Origin: PALSA-1335 sp965231025
GTDB lineage: Bacteria; Patescibacteriota; Gracilibacteria; UBA1369
NCBI GenBank assembly: GCA_965231025.1
Contig: OZ246407.1
Span: forward strand, 1,364,001-1,428,000
Direction of reading: 5' to 3'
Length of the DNA stretch: 64,000 nt
Shown here: positions 50,769 through 60,646 of the stretch, one piece after another
Layout of the letters: every line of letters begins with the position of its first letter
Numbering within the stretch: position 1 is the stretch's first letter
Notes under the pieces: generated by a model
The model's input: only the letters and a program-made list of their open reading frames with translations
What the model was told of the DNA's origin: nothing
The model's database searches: none
Made by a program: the position numbers and the translations under genes

Positions 50769-51824
50769 ATGAAAGTACACGTCCTGACGGAAAAAGAGTC
50801 CCCGAACTACGAAAAATTCGTAAAAAACCACCCGCTCGGATCCATCCACCAAACGTCGCAGTGGGGTGAATTCCAGACAAAACTTTCCGGGAGGGATAAA
50901 TTCTGGAGAATAGTTGTTGAAGGCAATGATGGCACAATGCTGGCTTCGGCGCTGGTGATCCGCCAGACGCTTCCGTTAAAAAAATGCTGGCTGTATTCCC
51001 CCCGCGGACCGTTGGCCGACTACAAAAACCCCGAGGCGCTGCAAAAACTGCTGCAAAAAATTCGTGAGCTCGCGGTGGAAAACAACGCGGTCTTTTTCCG
51101 GTTCGACCCGTCGCTGCTCCGGGACGAAACCATCGACTGGAAACTCCTGAATGCCCGGCCGGCCCACGCTCATTACCAGCCGGAAAACACACTGATCCTG
51201 GACCTCAACTTGTCCGGGGAGGAACTTCTGAAACAGATGAAACCCAAGGGCCGGTACAACATCAAAGTCGCCCAAAAACACGGCGTAAAAATCAGGGAAA
51301 GCGGCAACGAAACCAAAGACATCGACGCTTTTTATTCCCTTCTGCAACAGACAACCGGCCGTGATGCATTTTCCGGCCACAACAAAAAATATTACGAAGA
51401 CATGCTGGGGATTTTTGATTTGCATGGGGGAAAAGCCGACCCGCAAGCCAAACTTTACCTCGCCGAATATGAAGGGAAACCGGTCGCGGGCATGATAGTG
51501 ACGTATTTTAGCAACACCGCGACCTACTATTTCGGAGCCTCCTCGAATGAGCACCGCAACGTGATGGCTCCATACCTTCTGCAATGGCAGGCAATTCAGG
51601 ATGCAAAAAAACACGGTTGCGGGCAGTACGATTTTTTGGGGATCGCACCGTCTCTCCCCGGGTCGCCCGACGAAGTCGACAAAGCCCATCCCTGGGCCGG
51701 CGTGACCGATTTTAAACTGAAATTCGGCGGCAAGCGCGTGGACTACCAGCCCGCGCGGGAAATAGTCTACCGGCCGCTCTGGTATTTCATCATAAGGCTC
51801 GTCAAAAAACTTACGCGCAGATAA
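50769..51824 (+). CDS. FemAB-family peptidyltransferase (wall peptide bridge)
   Basis: 351 residues, GNAT-like double fold as in FemX/FemA: IHQTSQWGEFQ, LYSPRGPLADY, LDLNLSGEELLKQMKPKGRYNIKVAQKHGVKI, YFGASSNEHRNVMAPYLLQWQAIQDAKKHGCGQYDFLGI and GVTDFKLKFGGKRVDY. The family adds amino acids to the peptidoglycan cross-bridge from aminoacyl-tRNA. It is the only plus-strand gene inside the 46-60 kb block of minus-strand genes. ATG 50769 matches the family. Confidence 0.9.
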   Translation: MKVHVLTEKESPNYEKFVKNHPLGSIHQTSQWGEFQTKLSGRDKFWRIVVEGNDGTMLASALVIRQTLPLKKCWLYSPRGPLADYKNPEALQKLLQKIRELAVENNAVFFRFDPSLLRDETIDWKLLNARPAHAHYQPENTLILDLNLSGEELLKQMKPKGRYNIKVAQKHGVKIRESGNETKDIDAFYSLLQQTTGRDAFSGHNKKYYEDMLGIFDLHGGKADPQAKLYLAEYEGKPVAGMIVTYFSNTATYYFGASSNEHRNVMAPYLLQWQAIQDAKKHGCGQYDFLGIAPSLPGSPDEVDKAHPWAGVTDFKLKFGGKRVDYQPAREIVYRPLWYFIIRLVKKLTRR

Positions 51825-51840
51825 TTCGTGAATTCGCCGC

Positions 51841-51993
51841 CTATTTTTTTTGCTCCTTTTTCTCCTCCAGTTTTTTCTTAAGGATTGCGGATTTTCTCGC
51901 GAGCCTTCTATTTTTTATGGTCAGTCGCTGTTTGCGGACGCGGAGTTCATCCGTCATTTTGGTGGCCAGTTCAAGTAAACGCGTTTTTGCCAT
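51841..51993 (-). CDS. Small basic protein, 50 residues
   Basis: Very basic helical peptide (RVRKQRLTIKNRRLARKSAILKKKLEEKKEQKK). No known family; nucleic-acid contact is possible from charge alone. Follows the 340-residue gene by 10 bases on the same strand. ATG 51993; the longer open frame overlaps that gene. Small size and low complexity keep confidence low. Confidence 0.45.
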   Translation of the reverse strand: MAKTRLLELATKMTDELRVRKQRLTIKNRRLARKSAILKKKLEEKKEQKK

Positions 51994-52003
51994 ATACAAA
52001 GAA

Positions 52004-53026
52004 TTATGAAACAGGAGGGTTGTACGTCGTGTCCACGACCACCACATTCATTCCGTAGTAGGCCATGGCATGGGAAAGGGGCAGATGATGTTCCACTTTC
52101 GAACTTGGATAAGCCTCATGCAGGGCGCCGATGGTCAGGAATGAAACTTCATCGGGTGAAGATTCAACGTAGTCCGAAATGTTCGAAGCGATAAACGCGT
52201 TGTGGGCATGCATGCGGTAAACAAAATCTGCTTTGTTCTGGAGGATTTTCATTTTCAGTTCATCAAAATCGTAACCGACAATCCTCAAATCGTTGCCAAG
52301 AATCATTTTTGCCTGCAGAGATCCGGTTTCAATGATCTGCAAATCTTCAGGCGAACCTTGTCGCCTTGCTTTTTCCAGGAACGCCGGAAACTCGTTCTCA
52401 GGCACATTCGGAGCCTTGGATAAAAGACCTCCTTTTGGCATGCCTTCCTCATAAACGGTGCGGATCATGCCCGCGCGGAATGCCGCAACGACAGCCTTGC
52501 GGATCTGTTCCTGCGATGATTCCATGGTGCGGTGTTCCCGGTCCGGGTGACTGAGGGCTTCTTCAATTTGGCTGTTGGCCGAGCTTTCTCCCATCCGGAC
52601 CTCGCCTTTCTTCATGTCGGGGGTAGGATGAGTCTGCATAAAAAGAACCACGGTTTTTGCCTTAGGATTCTGGCTCTGGACAACATAGGAAGGCTGGATG
52701 TTGAGCCCTCGCAAACGTTCAACAGTTTGGAGGAGCGACGGTGATTGGACTTCATTCAGACGGTTCATGGGGATTTTCCGGACGCCCGCCCTGGCGATCT
52801 CCTGGCGCATTTCAAGAAGGATGGGTTCAAAAGCCTGGTCCAGTTCGGTTTCGCGCTTTTCGCTGAAATCTTTGCAGAGATCGGCGTATGCCTTCTCAAG
52901 GATAAAAATATCCGGATCATTCGGATATCTGGTTTTGAGCTCCTGCAAAAGAGCTGCGGAATCGTTCAAAAGCTTCTCCACAGAATATCCGGAAGCCTCA
53001 AGTGCCGCATCATCACGGGTGAGCAT
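52004..53026 (-). CDS. TraB/ChaN-superfamily-like protein, putative
   Basis: 340 residues. The second half has HTHPTP-type start (FMQTHPTPDMKKGEV), SSQEQIRKAVVAAFRAGMIRTVYEEGM, then RMHAHNAFIASNISDYVESSPDEVSFLTIGALHEAYPSSK...HLPLSHAMAYYGMNVVVVD. The order Glu-Gly after a beta strand, then a helix with Asn/Ile and a final HE-type motif recalls the TraB/EreA/ChaN group of metal-binding proteins. This is a weak, pattern-based call. The start overlaps the 1155-residue gene by 14 bases, so the two are coupled. Confidence 0.5.
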   Translation of the reverse strand: MLTRDDAALEASGYSVEKLLNDSAALLQELKTRYPNDPDIFILEKAYADLCKDFSEKRETELDQAFEPILLEMRQEIARAGVRKIPMNRLNEVQSPSLLQTVERLRGLNIQPSYVVQSQNPKAKTVVLFMQTHPTPDMKKGEVRMGESSANSQIEEALSHPDREHRTMESSQEQIRKAVVAAFRAGMIRTVYEEGMPKGGLLSKAPNVPENEFPAFLEKARRQGSPEDLQIIETGSLQAKMILGNDLRIVGYDFDELKMKILQNKADFVYRMHAHNAFIASNISDYVESSPDEVSFLTIGALHEAYPSSKVEHHLPLSHAMAYYGMNVVVVDTTYNPPVS

Positions 53027-56000
53027 CAGAAGATTTTTTTTTGACCCCGTCTGCGAGGCGGTTTCTCCTTTCCTTGTCTTCAGAGGTTTCCGCCGTGATT
53101 GGCGTTGCGGAAGGAGTAGATTTTGGCTTACTGGCAGCCTTGGCGGCTGGTGGCGGAGTGTCGACGGCGGAACGCGCGGCTGATTCGGTAACACCGCCTG
53201 CGGCCATGGACTTGGCCTGCGCCACCTTCTGGGTGAGCTCATCCAGGGTGCGGACGGATCCGTTTTCCGTATACCCGGTTTTGCCCTTATAGTTGAGGAT
53301 ATATCGGATTTTTCCATTTTCAATCCAGACGTTCAGCATCGGATTTTTCATGAAATCCGTTGAAGCTCCTCCTCCCCAGTCCAGGTACATCTGAACCACA
53401 CCGTTGCCGAGCATGCCGAACCATACCGGCCGCCCGATGGCGGTCTCCATGGAATAAAAATTGCGCGGATCATTGATCTGGGCAAGCAGCCATTCATGTG
53501 TCATCACGTTTTGAGTCAGCTTTTTGTCATCGCGGTCATCCTCATAATTTTCCGACCACTTTTTTACATGGCCCACCTGCTTCATGAAATCATCAAAATT
53601 TGCGGCAAACCCGTCACGGTCGTTGCCTCCATCCAAAGCCACATGGTCACGGTGGATGTGGTAGTTGATTCCTCCGTAAGGATAAGCGGTTGCCCATACT
53701 TGTGCGTTCCCGGTACCACGTCCAGCGCCGCTCCAGTCGAGTTCAAAATACACCTCGCCCGGTCTACCGGTGGCGCGCACATCCTCCTTAAAACTGTCGA
53801 CGCTCTTCTCATAGGGCTTGTAGTAATCTTTGCTCAGGAGCGCGCCGTACGTAATTTGCATGACAAGGATACCCGAATTGACCCCAGTCATAGCTTCCCG
53901 GAGCCCTGGATAAGCCAATGAGCCTCCCTGCCAGTTGATAACGTAACCCTGAGCGGTTTTTGACAATCTGCAGGGCAACACTTTTTTATTGAAATTGACG
54001 TCGAACAACGCACCTCCCGGTTTTTCATGATCGCGCAGCATTCTCTCGAGCGCGTCACGGTATTCGCTGTTCACTTTTCCCAAAAAAGCCAGCTCCCCTT
54101 CCGGTTTTACTTCGGGAGTTTTGGTTCCGCCCGGAGTTTTTTGCTGGGGAGTTTCCCCGCCGGGCTGACCACCCTGCCCCGCGGCGTTTTTCTGTAAAAA
54201 TTCCATGGCGGCGTAATACACTTTCCCGCGGTATTTCACCTTCACGAAGGTCCGGTCATTCACGCGCCAAGCGTCGGCGTTCGGATCGGCAAAGGTAATT
54301 TCATTGGAGCCTGAGCCGGTTCCTCCCGGAACGGCGATGGCAACCCTGTGGGTGGTTTCGTCGCGGAACTTGATGTCCACAATGGCGTTGGAAACCTGCA
54401 ACCCTCCTGCGTAACCCTTAAACCCTTCCGGCATCGGAACTTTGTTCCCGGTCGCCCAGTTGTCTCCGTACGGGTCGATGCTTGAAGGCGTTTTTTCCGG
54501 GGAACCGCCTCCTCCAAGAAACCCGCCGCCGCCACCCGGCCCTTTTCCGGGTCCCGGTGTGATCGGAGCCGGCTTTACCTGTGTTTCAAAATCTTTTCCC
54601 GCCCTGTCCCATGCGGGAACGAACGTGGTGTCATACGTTTTTTTCAGTTCTTCCAGGGTGGGTCGGTGGTCAAAAGAAAAGGAACAGTCCTTTTTCGCCT
54701 GACCGATGATCCGGTCAATCTGCTGGAATTTGATCAGATCGTCTGAAGTCAGTTTTGCCTGGGTCTGCGCCAGCATATATTCAGTCGCTTCCTTGAGGGC
54801 CGCGCGCACCTGCTCCTTGTTGTTTTTGTCGGCCTTGGCCATGATCTCATCCACATGCTTCTTTTCATCGGCCGTCATCGGTTTTTTGTCGAGCAGGCTG
54901 TTGATGAAAGGAGTCACTTTGCTTTCAAAAAGCTTACTGATATCCGGATTTTTAAAACTGGAGACAAGCTTTCCCCTCTGGACTTCATACCCGATTTCGC
55001 CAAGCGTGTAACTCCACTGTTTGGATTTGTCGTCGTATTTTTCCGAAAGATTTTTCTCGTCCAGGAATTTCAAAACGAACGGTTCTTTTTCTTCCGCGTC
55101 CTTCGTCTTTTTTTCGAGGTCATCGAGTTTGGTCTTCAGCAGGCCGTTGCCGTCACGAACCATGGCGAGCTTGTTCCACAATAAAGTCAGGTCGGCCAGT
55201 GAGGAATTTGGGTTCGGTGAAGCGGCATCAAGGTCCGTGGACTGCTGCCCGATGGCCGAATCAAGCGACTTCCATTCATCCTCCGTGACCGCGGCGGCAC
55301 GCAAGGCCTTGTTCCTGGCCTTCAAACCCTCGGCGGCTTTCTTGTTGGCTTCAACGTCTTTGCCAAAGACGTCCTTTTTCGTCTGCATATAGGCGGCGAA
55401 CTCCTTCCGTGCCTTTTCAACGGCCTCGTTCAGCTTGGCGTCGTCCAGGTACGAAAGGTCGTCCAGACTCTTGGAAAGCATCAGGTTCACGGCCGGATCC
55501 TGAAATTTGAAATCGGGATTCGCGGTCAGCAGCGTGTCGCAGGATTTTTTAAAAGGATCGAAAGTTTTCTGCAATTTATCACGCCACATCTGCTGCCACT
55601 CCTGGGGATTGCAAATCGATGCGCAGGCATAAATCTGGGTCTGGCTTTTTTCAATTTCGATCTGGGCTTTTGTCGGCTCCTGCCCCATAAACAATTTGTC
55701 TTTTGGATACTGGAAGTTCAGTTTTCCTCCGGCCTTGAGTTCCTGCAAAGATTTATCGATATAATCTTTGTACGCCTTGGAAACATTCGCGTCCTTGAAG
55801 AATTCATCCGAATAATGCGCATAGGAAGCCAAAAAAGCCTTGCTTCCAAAAGCCAGGTCGTACGCGTCAAATCGGGCCAGGTTTTCATGCCCGATAATTT
55901 TTTTCACATTCTCGTCGCTCAGATGTTCGTCCATTGTGAACGCCTCTTCCATCCATGCCCATCCACCCTCGCCGGCGTAGTTAGATTTCTTGTAGGCATC

Positions 56001-56480
56001 CACCGCTTTGTCGTAGTCGCGCTTCATTGCATTGGGATTCATGGTCTGCATCCCCATCAAATACCCCTGCATCGACATTCTTCCAAACCCGTAGCGGTCG
56101 TCGTCGCCCGTGCCCTCGTAGTCCGAAATCGCAGCCCCGCTTTCTTCCGGATCGGTAAGCTTGACTGTGGAACCCCATGCCGTTTCAAAACGTGCCCTGT
56201 GCTCCTTTTCTCTCGATTCATTAAGGATGGCGTAGCGCTGCTTTTCAAATTCGGTGCCCAGGGCGCCTACTCCCTCCAGGCATTTGTTCCGAAGCGCTTT
56301 TGCAGCGTCCAGAAAGGCTTTTTCCTCCGTCTCGAAGTTTTCGTACTTGCCGCCCTTGGTTAAATACTCCTTCCGGCGATTTTCCACCGTCTGGGTATAG
56401 ACATCGGCAACGTCCGCGGCGGTCACATTTTCCTTCCGCTGGATGCGCTGATCAAGTTGTTCAAGAAGGTTCTCGGCCAT
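53013..56480 (-). CDS. Giant hypothetical protein, 1155 residues
   Basis: Not recognised. Helical, charged N-terminal two thirds with a module (about residues 225-275: AFLASYAHYSDEFFKDANVSKAYKDYIDK) that resembles a module in the next gene. A Gly/Pro-rich linker at about 645-670 is followed by beta-rich parts with Trp/Tyr motifs (VNDRTFVKVKYRGKVYYAAMEFL; PGEVYFELDWSGAGRGTGNAQVWATAYPYGG; PVWFGMLGNGVVQMYLDWGG). These may be carbohydrate- or protein-binding modules. No signal peptide or span is clear. It is coupled to the 340-residue gene downstream and follows the 1228-residue gene by 36 bases. Confidence 0.7.
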   Translation of the reverse strand: MAENLLEQLDQRIQRKENVTAADVADVYTQTVENRRKEYLTKGGKYENFETEEKAFLDAAKALRNKCLEGVGALGTEFEKQRYAILNESREKEHRARFETAWGSTVKLTDPEESGAAISDYEGTGDDDRYGFGRMSMQGYLMGMQTMNPNAMKRDYDKAVDAYKKSNYAGEGGWAWMEEAFTMDEHLSDENVKKIIGHENLARFDAYDLAFGSKAFLASYAHYSDEFFKDANVSKAYKDYIDKSLQELKAGGKLNFQYPKDKLFMGQEPTKAQIEIEKSQTQIYACASICNPQEWQQMWRDKLQKTFDPFKKSCDTLLTANPDFKFQDPAVNLMLSKSLDDLSYLDDAKLNEAVEKARKEFAAYMQTKKDVFGKDVEANKKAAEGLKARNKALRAAAVTEDEWKSLDSAIGQQSTDLDAASPNPNSSLADLTLLWNKLAMVRDGNGLLKTKLDDLEKKTKDAEEKEPFVLKFLDEKNLSEKYDDKSKQWSYTLGEIGYEVQRGKLVSSFKNPDISKLFESKVTPFINSLLDKKPMTADEKKHVDEIMAKADKNNKEQVRAALKEATEYMLAQTQAKLTSDDLIKFQQIDRIIGQAKKDCSFSFDHRPTLEELKKTYDTTFVPAWDRAGKDFETQVKPAPITPGPGKGPGGGGGFLGGGGSPEKTPSSIDPYGDNWATGNKVPMPEGFKGYAGGLQVSNAIVDIKFRDETTHRVAIAVPGGTGSGSNEITFADPNADAWRVNDRTFVKVKYRGKVYYAAMEFLQKNAAGQGGQPGGETPQQKTPGGTKTPEVKPEGELAFLGKVNSEYRDALERMLRDHEKPGGALFDVNFNKKVLPCRLSKTAQGYVINWQGGSLAYPGLREAMTGVNSGILVMQITYGALLSKDYYKPYEKSVDSFKEDVRATGRPGEVYFELDWSGAGRGTGNAQVWATAYPYGGINYHIHRDHVALDGGNDRDGFAANFDDFMKQVGHVKKWSENYEDDRDDKKLTQNVMTHEWLLAQINDPRNFYSMETAIGRPVWFGMLGNGVVQMYLDWGGGASTDFMKNPMLNVWIENGKIRYILNYKGKTGYTENGSVRTLDELTQKVAQAKSMAAGGVTESAARSAVDTPPPAAKAASKPKSTPSATPITAETSEDKERRNRLADGVKKKSSDAHP

Positions 56481-56516
56481 GAAAGGTGCAATATCGGTTT
56501 TGTGAAACCACGATGT

Positions 56517-59500
56517 TTACAGGTAATCCGGCTTCTTTTCGTTAGTTGGTTGGAACCATGCCTTTCCATCTTCACGATATTTCATTCTGATGGTCACCTG
56601 TTTTTGCCCATTTGAGAACAAGACATCCCTGTGCGCGAACCAGTATTCAGGTTTGAGTGATGCTTTGAAATCCGGATATTTTGAGATCTTCGCCATGAGG
56701 TCAGCCGGCATAACTCCACCCTTCCAACCCGCAAGAATTGCCTGCATAACTTCAGCTCCGGTATTCTTGTCATTGAAATTTCCACCGGTGAGACGGGCAA
56801 ATTCAGCATTAAACCGGGAAATAGCTGCAGTCACCTGTTTCTCAACATCCTCCTTCGTTTCCTCCTTTTGCTTTTCCTTCATATTTTTCTTCACCCAGTC
56901 CTCATTGATCGCGGTTGCGTCCAGCGCATAGGCTTCGGGAGGAGTCAACGAAAGACTGACCCCGGAAGCATCCTTAAAGCTGACCGGTGAAGTGATTTTA
57001 CTGCAGTCATACTTACCCTTGAGCGCGCCTGCGGCAGCCTCAAGAGCGGCAGTAATATCTTTGGCGACATCCGCGGCCGGTTTATCAAACTCAACCCCGG
57101 CATATTTAGAAAGAACGCCGGTAATGGTTGCCTTCAGCACGCCAAGAAGTTTATCGGGATCCATGGTCTCTTTGGTTTCCTTCGGAGCCGGTTTGTCTTT
57201 ATCGCCCGGAGTTGGCGCAGGACCGGTACCCGGCCCGGGTTTTGGTCCGCCACCCGGCGTCCCGCTGCCACCTGCCCCACCCGTTCCTGTGCCACCCCCT
57301 ACTTTCGGGGGGTTACTTTTTTTTTTATCCTCCTCAGCCTTCTTGGCGGCGGCGGCTTTTTCCTCGAGGTATTTCTTGTACGTGTCAAAATCTTCCTCGG
57401 TCAGGTTGATCTGCGGTTTTTCGACAGCCCCCTGTGCGTTCGCCTTACCTGGAGCATCTTTGTACAACCTCAGAACCTGCTGGGCAAGCACCTTGGCTTT
57501 GTCTTCCGGCTTGGCGGCATCCACTTCTTTTTTAGCCTTTTCAATTTCTACGGCATCCTTATAGCCAAACGTTTTATCTTTGCCGATGGCGTCAAGGAAC
57601 GGACCGTATTTCTTTTTATCTTCGGCCTTTGCCATAATGTCTTTGGTGGCGACATAATTCTGGACGACAACTTCATAGCGGGCTTCCGGAACTTTGTCGT
57701 CCTTCTTGTGGTCCACAAAACCGCGTGCCGCCGCAAGAATCGCGAAGCGGTCAGCCTCGGTTTTGACTTTTGGATCCTTCAATTTATCCTCAAGCTCCTT
57801 GCGTTTTGCCTTGTAGGCGGCATCCCGGCCGGTATCAGGAACCTCGTCCATGATCGCCTTTAAGGATACTTCGGCCTTCTTGTAGTCACCAACCTGGTCG
57901 CTGTATTTATCCAGGAATGCCTTATTTTCACCGGCAATTTTTTCTTTTTCCTTGGTCTGATCCTTTTCAAAAGCCTCTTTAAAGGCATCCGGCCCAGTGG
58001 TTGCCTTACTGGTTTCCTGGAGGAGCTGGTTCGTCAATTCGGCAATACCGTCAAGATACGTTCTGCGTTCCTCCAAAGTGAGTTTCTTGGAAATAACAGG
58101 GTCCTCAAGGTAATCCTGATATTTCTTGATCTTCGTCATTTTTTCCTCGTTAACCGCCTTATATCCGTCGGTATTCACCGAATCGGTCAGGTGCTTTTTG
58201 TAAGCCTCCAGAAGTTTTGGATTATCCTTATATTTCTGTTCGGCCTGGTACAGCATGGCTGCCATATAACCTTTTGAAGACAGATCGAGCTTCTTGCCGT
58301 TTTCGCCAAAATCGGTTCGTCCCTTCAGTATTTTATCAAGATCGGCCTGGGTGGCGGCATCGACCTTGTGGTCGGTCTCATTAATACCCATCGCATCAAG
58401 GAGGGGCTTCACGAGCTTCGCCATATCGGCCGGAGTTTTCTTGGAACCATCGGGATTTTCCGCGTTGCCAATGGCGGCCATCAGCACACCACGGAGCTGA
58501 TCACGCTCTTTTCCTTTCTCAGCGGGCATGTTGGCAAGAAGACCGTCAACGTATGCCTCGCGGGGAAGTTTCTCGGCCTTTTCGGCAGCCTTGTCCTTAT
58601 GTCCTTCTTCGTATTTATCCGGCGTGGGCAATGTAGTCCTTGCGGCACTAAACAGCGCGTCATTTGCCACCCCGAGTTTTCTCCTGTTCTCCCAGTTTTG
58701 TTCGTCCTGTTCTTTGCTCTTTCCCCAAACCTCATCCTTCATTAAACGGTCGTAATGATCGGAATTATCAAGGTTTGAGCGGACCTTTTTCCCAAAATCA
58801 TCGGATTCGGTAACGGCCTTGAGCTCCTCCCGGTATTTCTTGAGCAACGCCGGATTTCCTTCAAACCTTTTTTCGGCGGCCATCAAGAGACCGGCAACAT
58901 AGCCGCGCCCCTGGCCGTCATGGTTCTTTTCTTCATCAAGAAGGTATTTCCCCATGTCTTTTTGCTGTTCTTTGACATACTTGCTGACGGCATTGTCCTT
59001 GTTCAGGTCTCCCCATGAAGTATCTTTATAAACATCAACGGAAACGCCGTAAGCTTTTGCCCCGGCTTCTCTCATCAAGTCCAGCCACTTGGCAGGGTCG
59101 TTTTCGCCCTGTAAACGTCCCATCAAAATACCGCGCAGCTGATCTTTTTCCCATCCCTTTTCCGCAGGGAAATCTTTAAGGTAATCATTAATCTTGGACA
59201 GACGTTCCTTCTCAAGCTTCTCCTGATCAATTTCCGTTGCGGCTTCTTTATTTTCAGGATGAGCCGCAATCCACTCATCGGGGGTTTGAATCGCATCAGC
59301 CTGTTTGGCATCCTTTGCGTTTCCCGCCTGTCGGCCGGCTTCCGCAAGATACGCTTTATACTTTTCACGGACACCTGCATCTTTGATGCGGTTGTCAGCG
59401 GCATGGTTCAAACCAAATATTTTTCCGGCAAGCGAACGGCTGTTGTAATCACCACTGGTAACATCCGGATCAAACTGGATCAATGGTGGATCATGTTCGA

Positions 59501-60203
59501 CGCCCTGCGCCAGCATGAAATCCTTGTCATACTTCATTTTCTCAAAATCCATTACTATTTTATCGCCATCTATAGGACCAAAACTATCTTTTGGCCCCTT
59601 TTTCATTTTTTCAAGCAGGGCATTGGCGGCCTCTTCTCCTTCGGCAACATACACGGCGCGCAGCATGCCAACCATGATTTCTTTAAACGCTCCGTCGGAC
59701 ATGTCCTCATCCGTATAATCTTTCCCTTCCGGCTTCCAGTCCAGACTGCTGTTTCCAACGGCATATTCTTCGAGTTGTTTATCGGGATACTTCTCTTTGG
59801 CTTTTTCCTTCCGGTCCTGAACAAGGGCATTTGCCGCTTCGGTCGAAGCGGTCACGGAATTTTGTCTCACCGCCTCCATGGCGGCCTTGTGTTTGGCCTC
59901 AAGTTTCACCTTTGCGGCATCCCTTGCAGCATTAATGGCCTTCTCGGCCTCAGCTTTATTATCCTTTCCCTCGTACTCTTTCTTGAATTTTTCGGCCAAG
60001 CGGTCAATAGCTTCACTGCCGTCTTTTAGAGCTTTATCAAGCCCCCTTTTGCCCTCTTTCGCGGCGGCATCGATGTCGGCCTCTTTGTTGCCTTCAAAGC
60101 CCTGAAGAGCAAGGGTATGAGTCTCGGGATTTTGAAAAGCAAGTCGTTTGATGGCCTGAAGCCCAAAAACCTGTGGGAAAGCGATGTGGAAAAGTTTTTT
60201 CAT
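56517..60203 (-). CDS. Giant hypothetical protein with repeated helical modules, 1228 residues
   Basis: Not recognised. N-terminal hydrophobic/basic start (MKKLFHIAFPQVFGLQAIKRLAF), then a long helical charged protein. A module recurs: residues about 349-480 (EKDQLRGILMG ... GYVAGLLMAAEKRFEGNPALLKKY) and about 562-690 (ERDQLRGVLMA ... GYMAAMLYQAEQKYKDNPKLLEAY), with an older copy near 155-310. A Gly/Pro linker (about 965-1010) precedes the end. No enzyme motif seen. Second gene of the operon beginning at 60604. Confidence 0.7.
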   Translation of the reverse strand: MKKLFHIAFPQVFGLQAIKRLAFQNPETHTLALQGFEGNKEADIDAAAKEGKRGLDKALKDGSEAIDRLAEKFKKEYEGKDNKAEAEKAINAARDAAKVKLEAKHKAAMEAVRQNSVTASTEAANALVQDRKEKAKEKYPDKQLEEYAVGNSSLDWKPEGKDYTDEDMSDGAFKEIMVGMLRAVYVAEGEEAANALLEKMKKGPKDSFGPIDGDKIVMDFEKMKYDKDFMLAQGVEHDPPLIQFDPDVTSGDYNSRSLAGKIFGLNHAADNRIKDAGVREKYKAYLAEAGRQAGNAKDAKQADAIQTPDEWIAAHPENKEAATEIDQEKLEKERLSKINDYLKDFPAEKGWEKDQLRGILMGRLQGENDPAKWLDLMREAGAKAYGVSVDVYKDTSWGDLNKDNAVSKYVKEQQKDMGKYLLDEEKNHDGQGRGYVAGLLMAAEKRFEGNPALLKKYREELKAVTESDDFGKKVRSNLDNSDHYDRLMKDEVWGKSKEQDEQNWENRRKLGVANDALFSAARTTLPTPDKYEEGHKDKAAEKAEKLPREAYVDGLLANMPAEKGKERDQLRGVLMAAIGNAENPDGSKKTPADMAKLVKPLLDAMGINETDHKVDAATQADLDKILKGRTDFGENGKKLDLSSKGYMAAMLYQAEQKYKDNPKLLEAYKKHLTDSVNTDGYKAVNEEKMTKIKKYQDYLEDPVISKKLTLEERRTYLDGIAELTNQLLQETSKATTGPDAFKEAFEKDQTKEKEKIAGENKAFLDKYSDQVGDYKKAEVSLKAIMDEVPDTGRDAAYKAKRKELEDKLKDPKVKTEADRFAILAAARGFVDHKKDDKVPEARYEVVVQNYVATKDIMAKAEDKKKYGPFLDAIGKDKTFGYKDAVEIEKAKKEVDAAKPEDKAKVLAQQVLRLYKDAPGKANAQGAVEKPQINLTEEDFDTYKKYLEEKAAAAKKAEEDKKKSNPPKVGGGTGTGGAGGSGTPGGGPKPGPGTGPAPTPGDKDKPAPKETKETMDPDKLLGVLKATITGVLSKYAGVEFDKPAADVAKDITAALEAAAGALKGKYDCSKITSPVSFKDASGVSLSLTPPEAYALDATAINEDWVKKNMKEKQKEETKEDVEKQVTAAISRFNAEFARLTGGNFNDKNTGAEVMQAILAGWKGGVMPADLMAKISKYPDFKASLKPEYWFAHRDVLFSNGQKQVTIRMKYREDGKAWFQPTNEKKPDYL

Positions 60204-60238
60204 AATGGTTGGTGTTAGTTTTGGTGAGTATGAATAAA

Positions 60239-60604
60239 TTAAAGTTTTTCAAGAATTTTCTCGGCCTTTTTCTGTTCCCTTTTCGCAACTTTTGCCGCGC
60301 GTTTCTTCATCGGGCCCTGGACGATTTTCTTTTCGATAGTCATGGATTCAACCTGGAATCCGTCAAGGATCTTATTTTTTGTCATGACAAAATCACGGAT
60401 AACCGCCTCGTTGGAAACCTGCTCTTTGAGCAGAATGTCGTAAAGTTTCCCCAAAAGCATGATATCCTTCTCCTCCATCGCGGCCCGAACCTGTTCCACG
60501 TCCATATCGGACATGTACTGGCGGGCATCAGATGAGTTAAAAAGCTTTCGGAAATTCTGAATGGAAAACGGTAGCCCCTGTGAGGAAGATGTTTGTGTAG
60601 CCAT
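60239..60604 (-). CDS. Small helical protein, 121 residues, first gene of the giant-protein operon
   Basis: Not recognised. Polar N-terminus, then helical: FSIQNFRKLFNSSDARQYM, VEQVRAAMEEKDIMLLGKLYDILLKEQ, and a very basic end (KKRAAKVAKREQKKAEKILEKL). Soluble. The ATG at 60604 lies 36 bases after the predicted transcript start. Similar in role-by-position to the small helical genes at 48695 and 50297, which also sit beside large proteins. Confidence 0.62.
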   Translation of the reverse strand: MATQTSSSQGLPFSIQNFRKLFNSSDARQYMSDMDVEQVRAAMEEKDIMLLGKLYDILLKEQVSNEAVIRDFVMTKNKILDGFQVESMTIEKKIVQGPMKKRAAKVAKREQKKAEKILEKL

Positions 60605-60646
60605 ATTTTTGTTTTTGTTAGGAGTTATATTTTGAGTTATCACATA

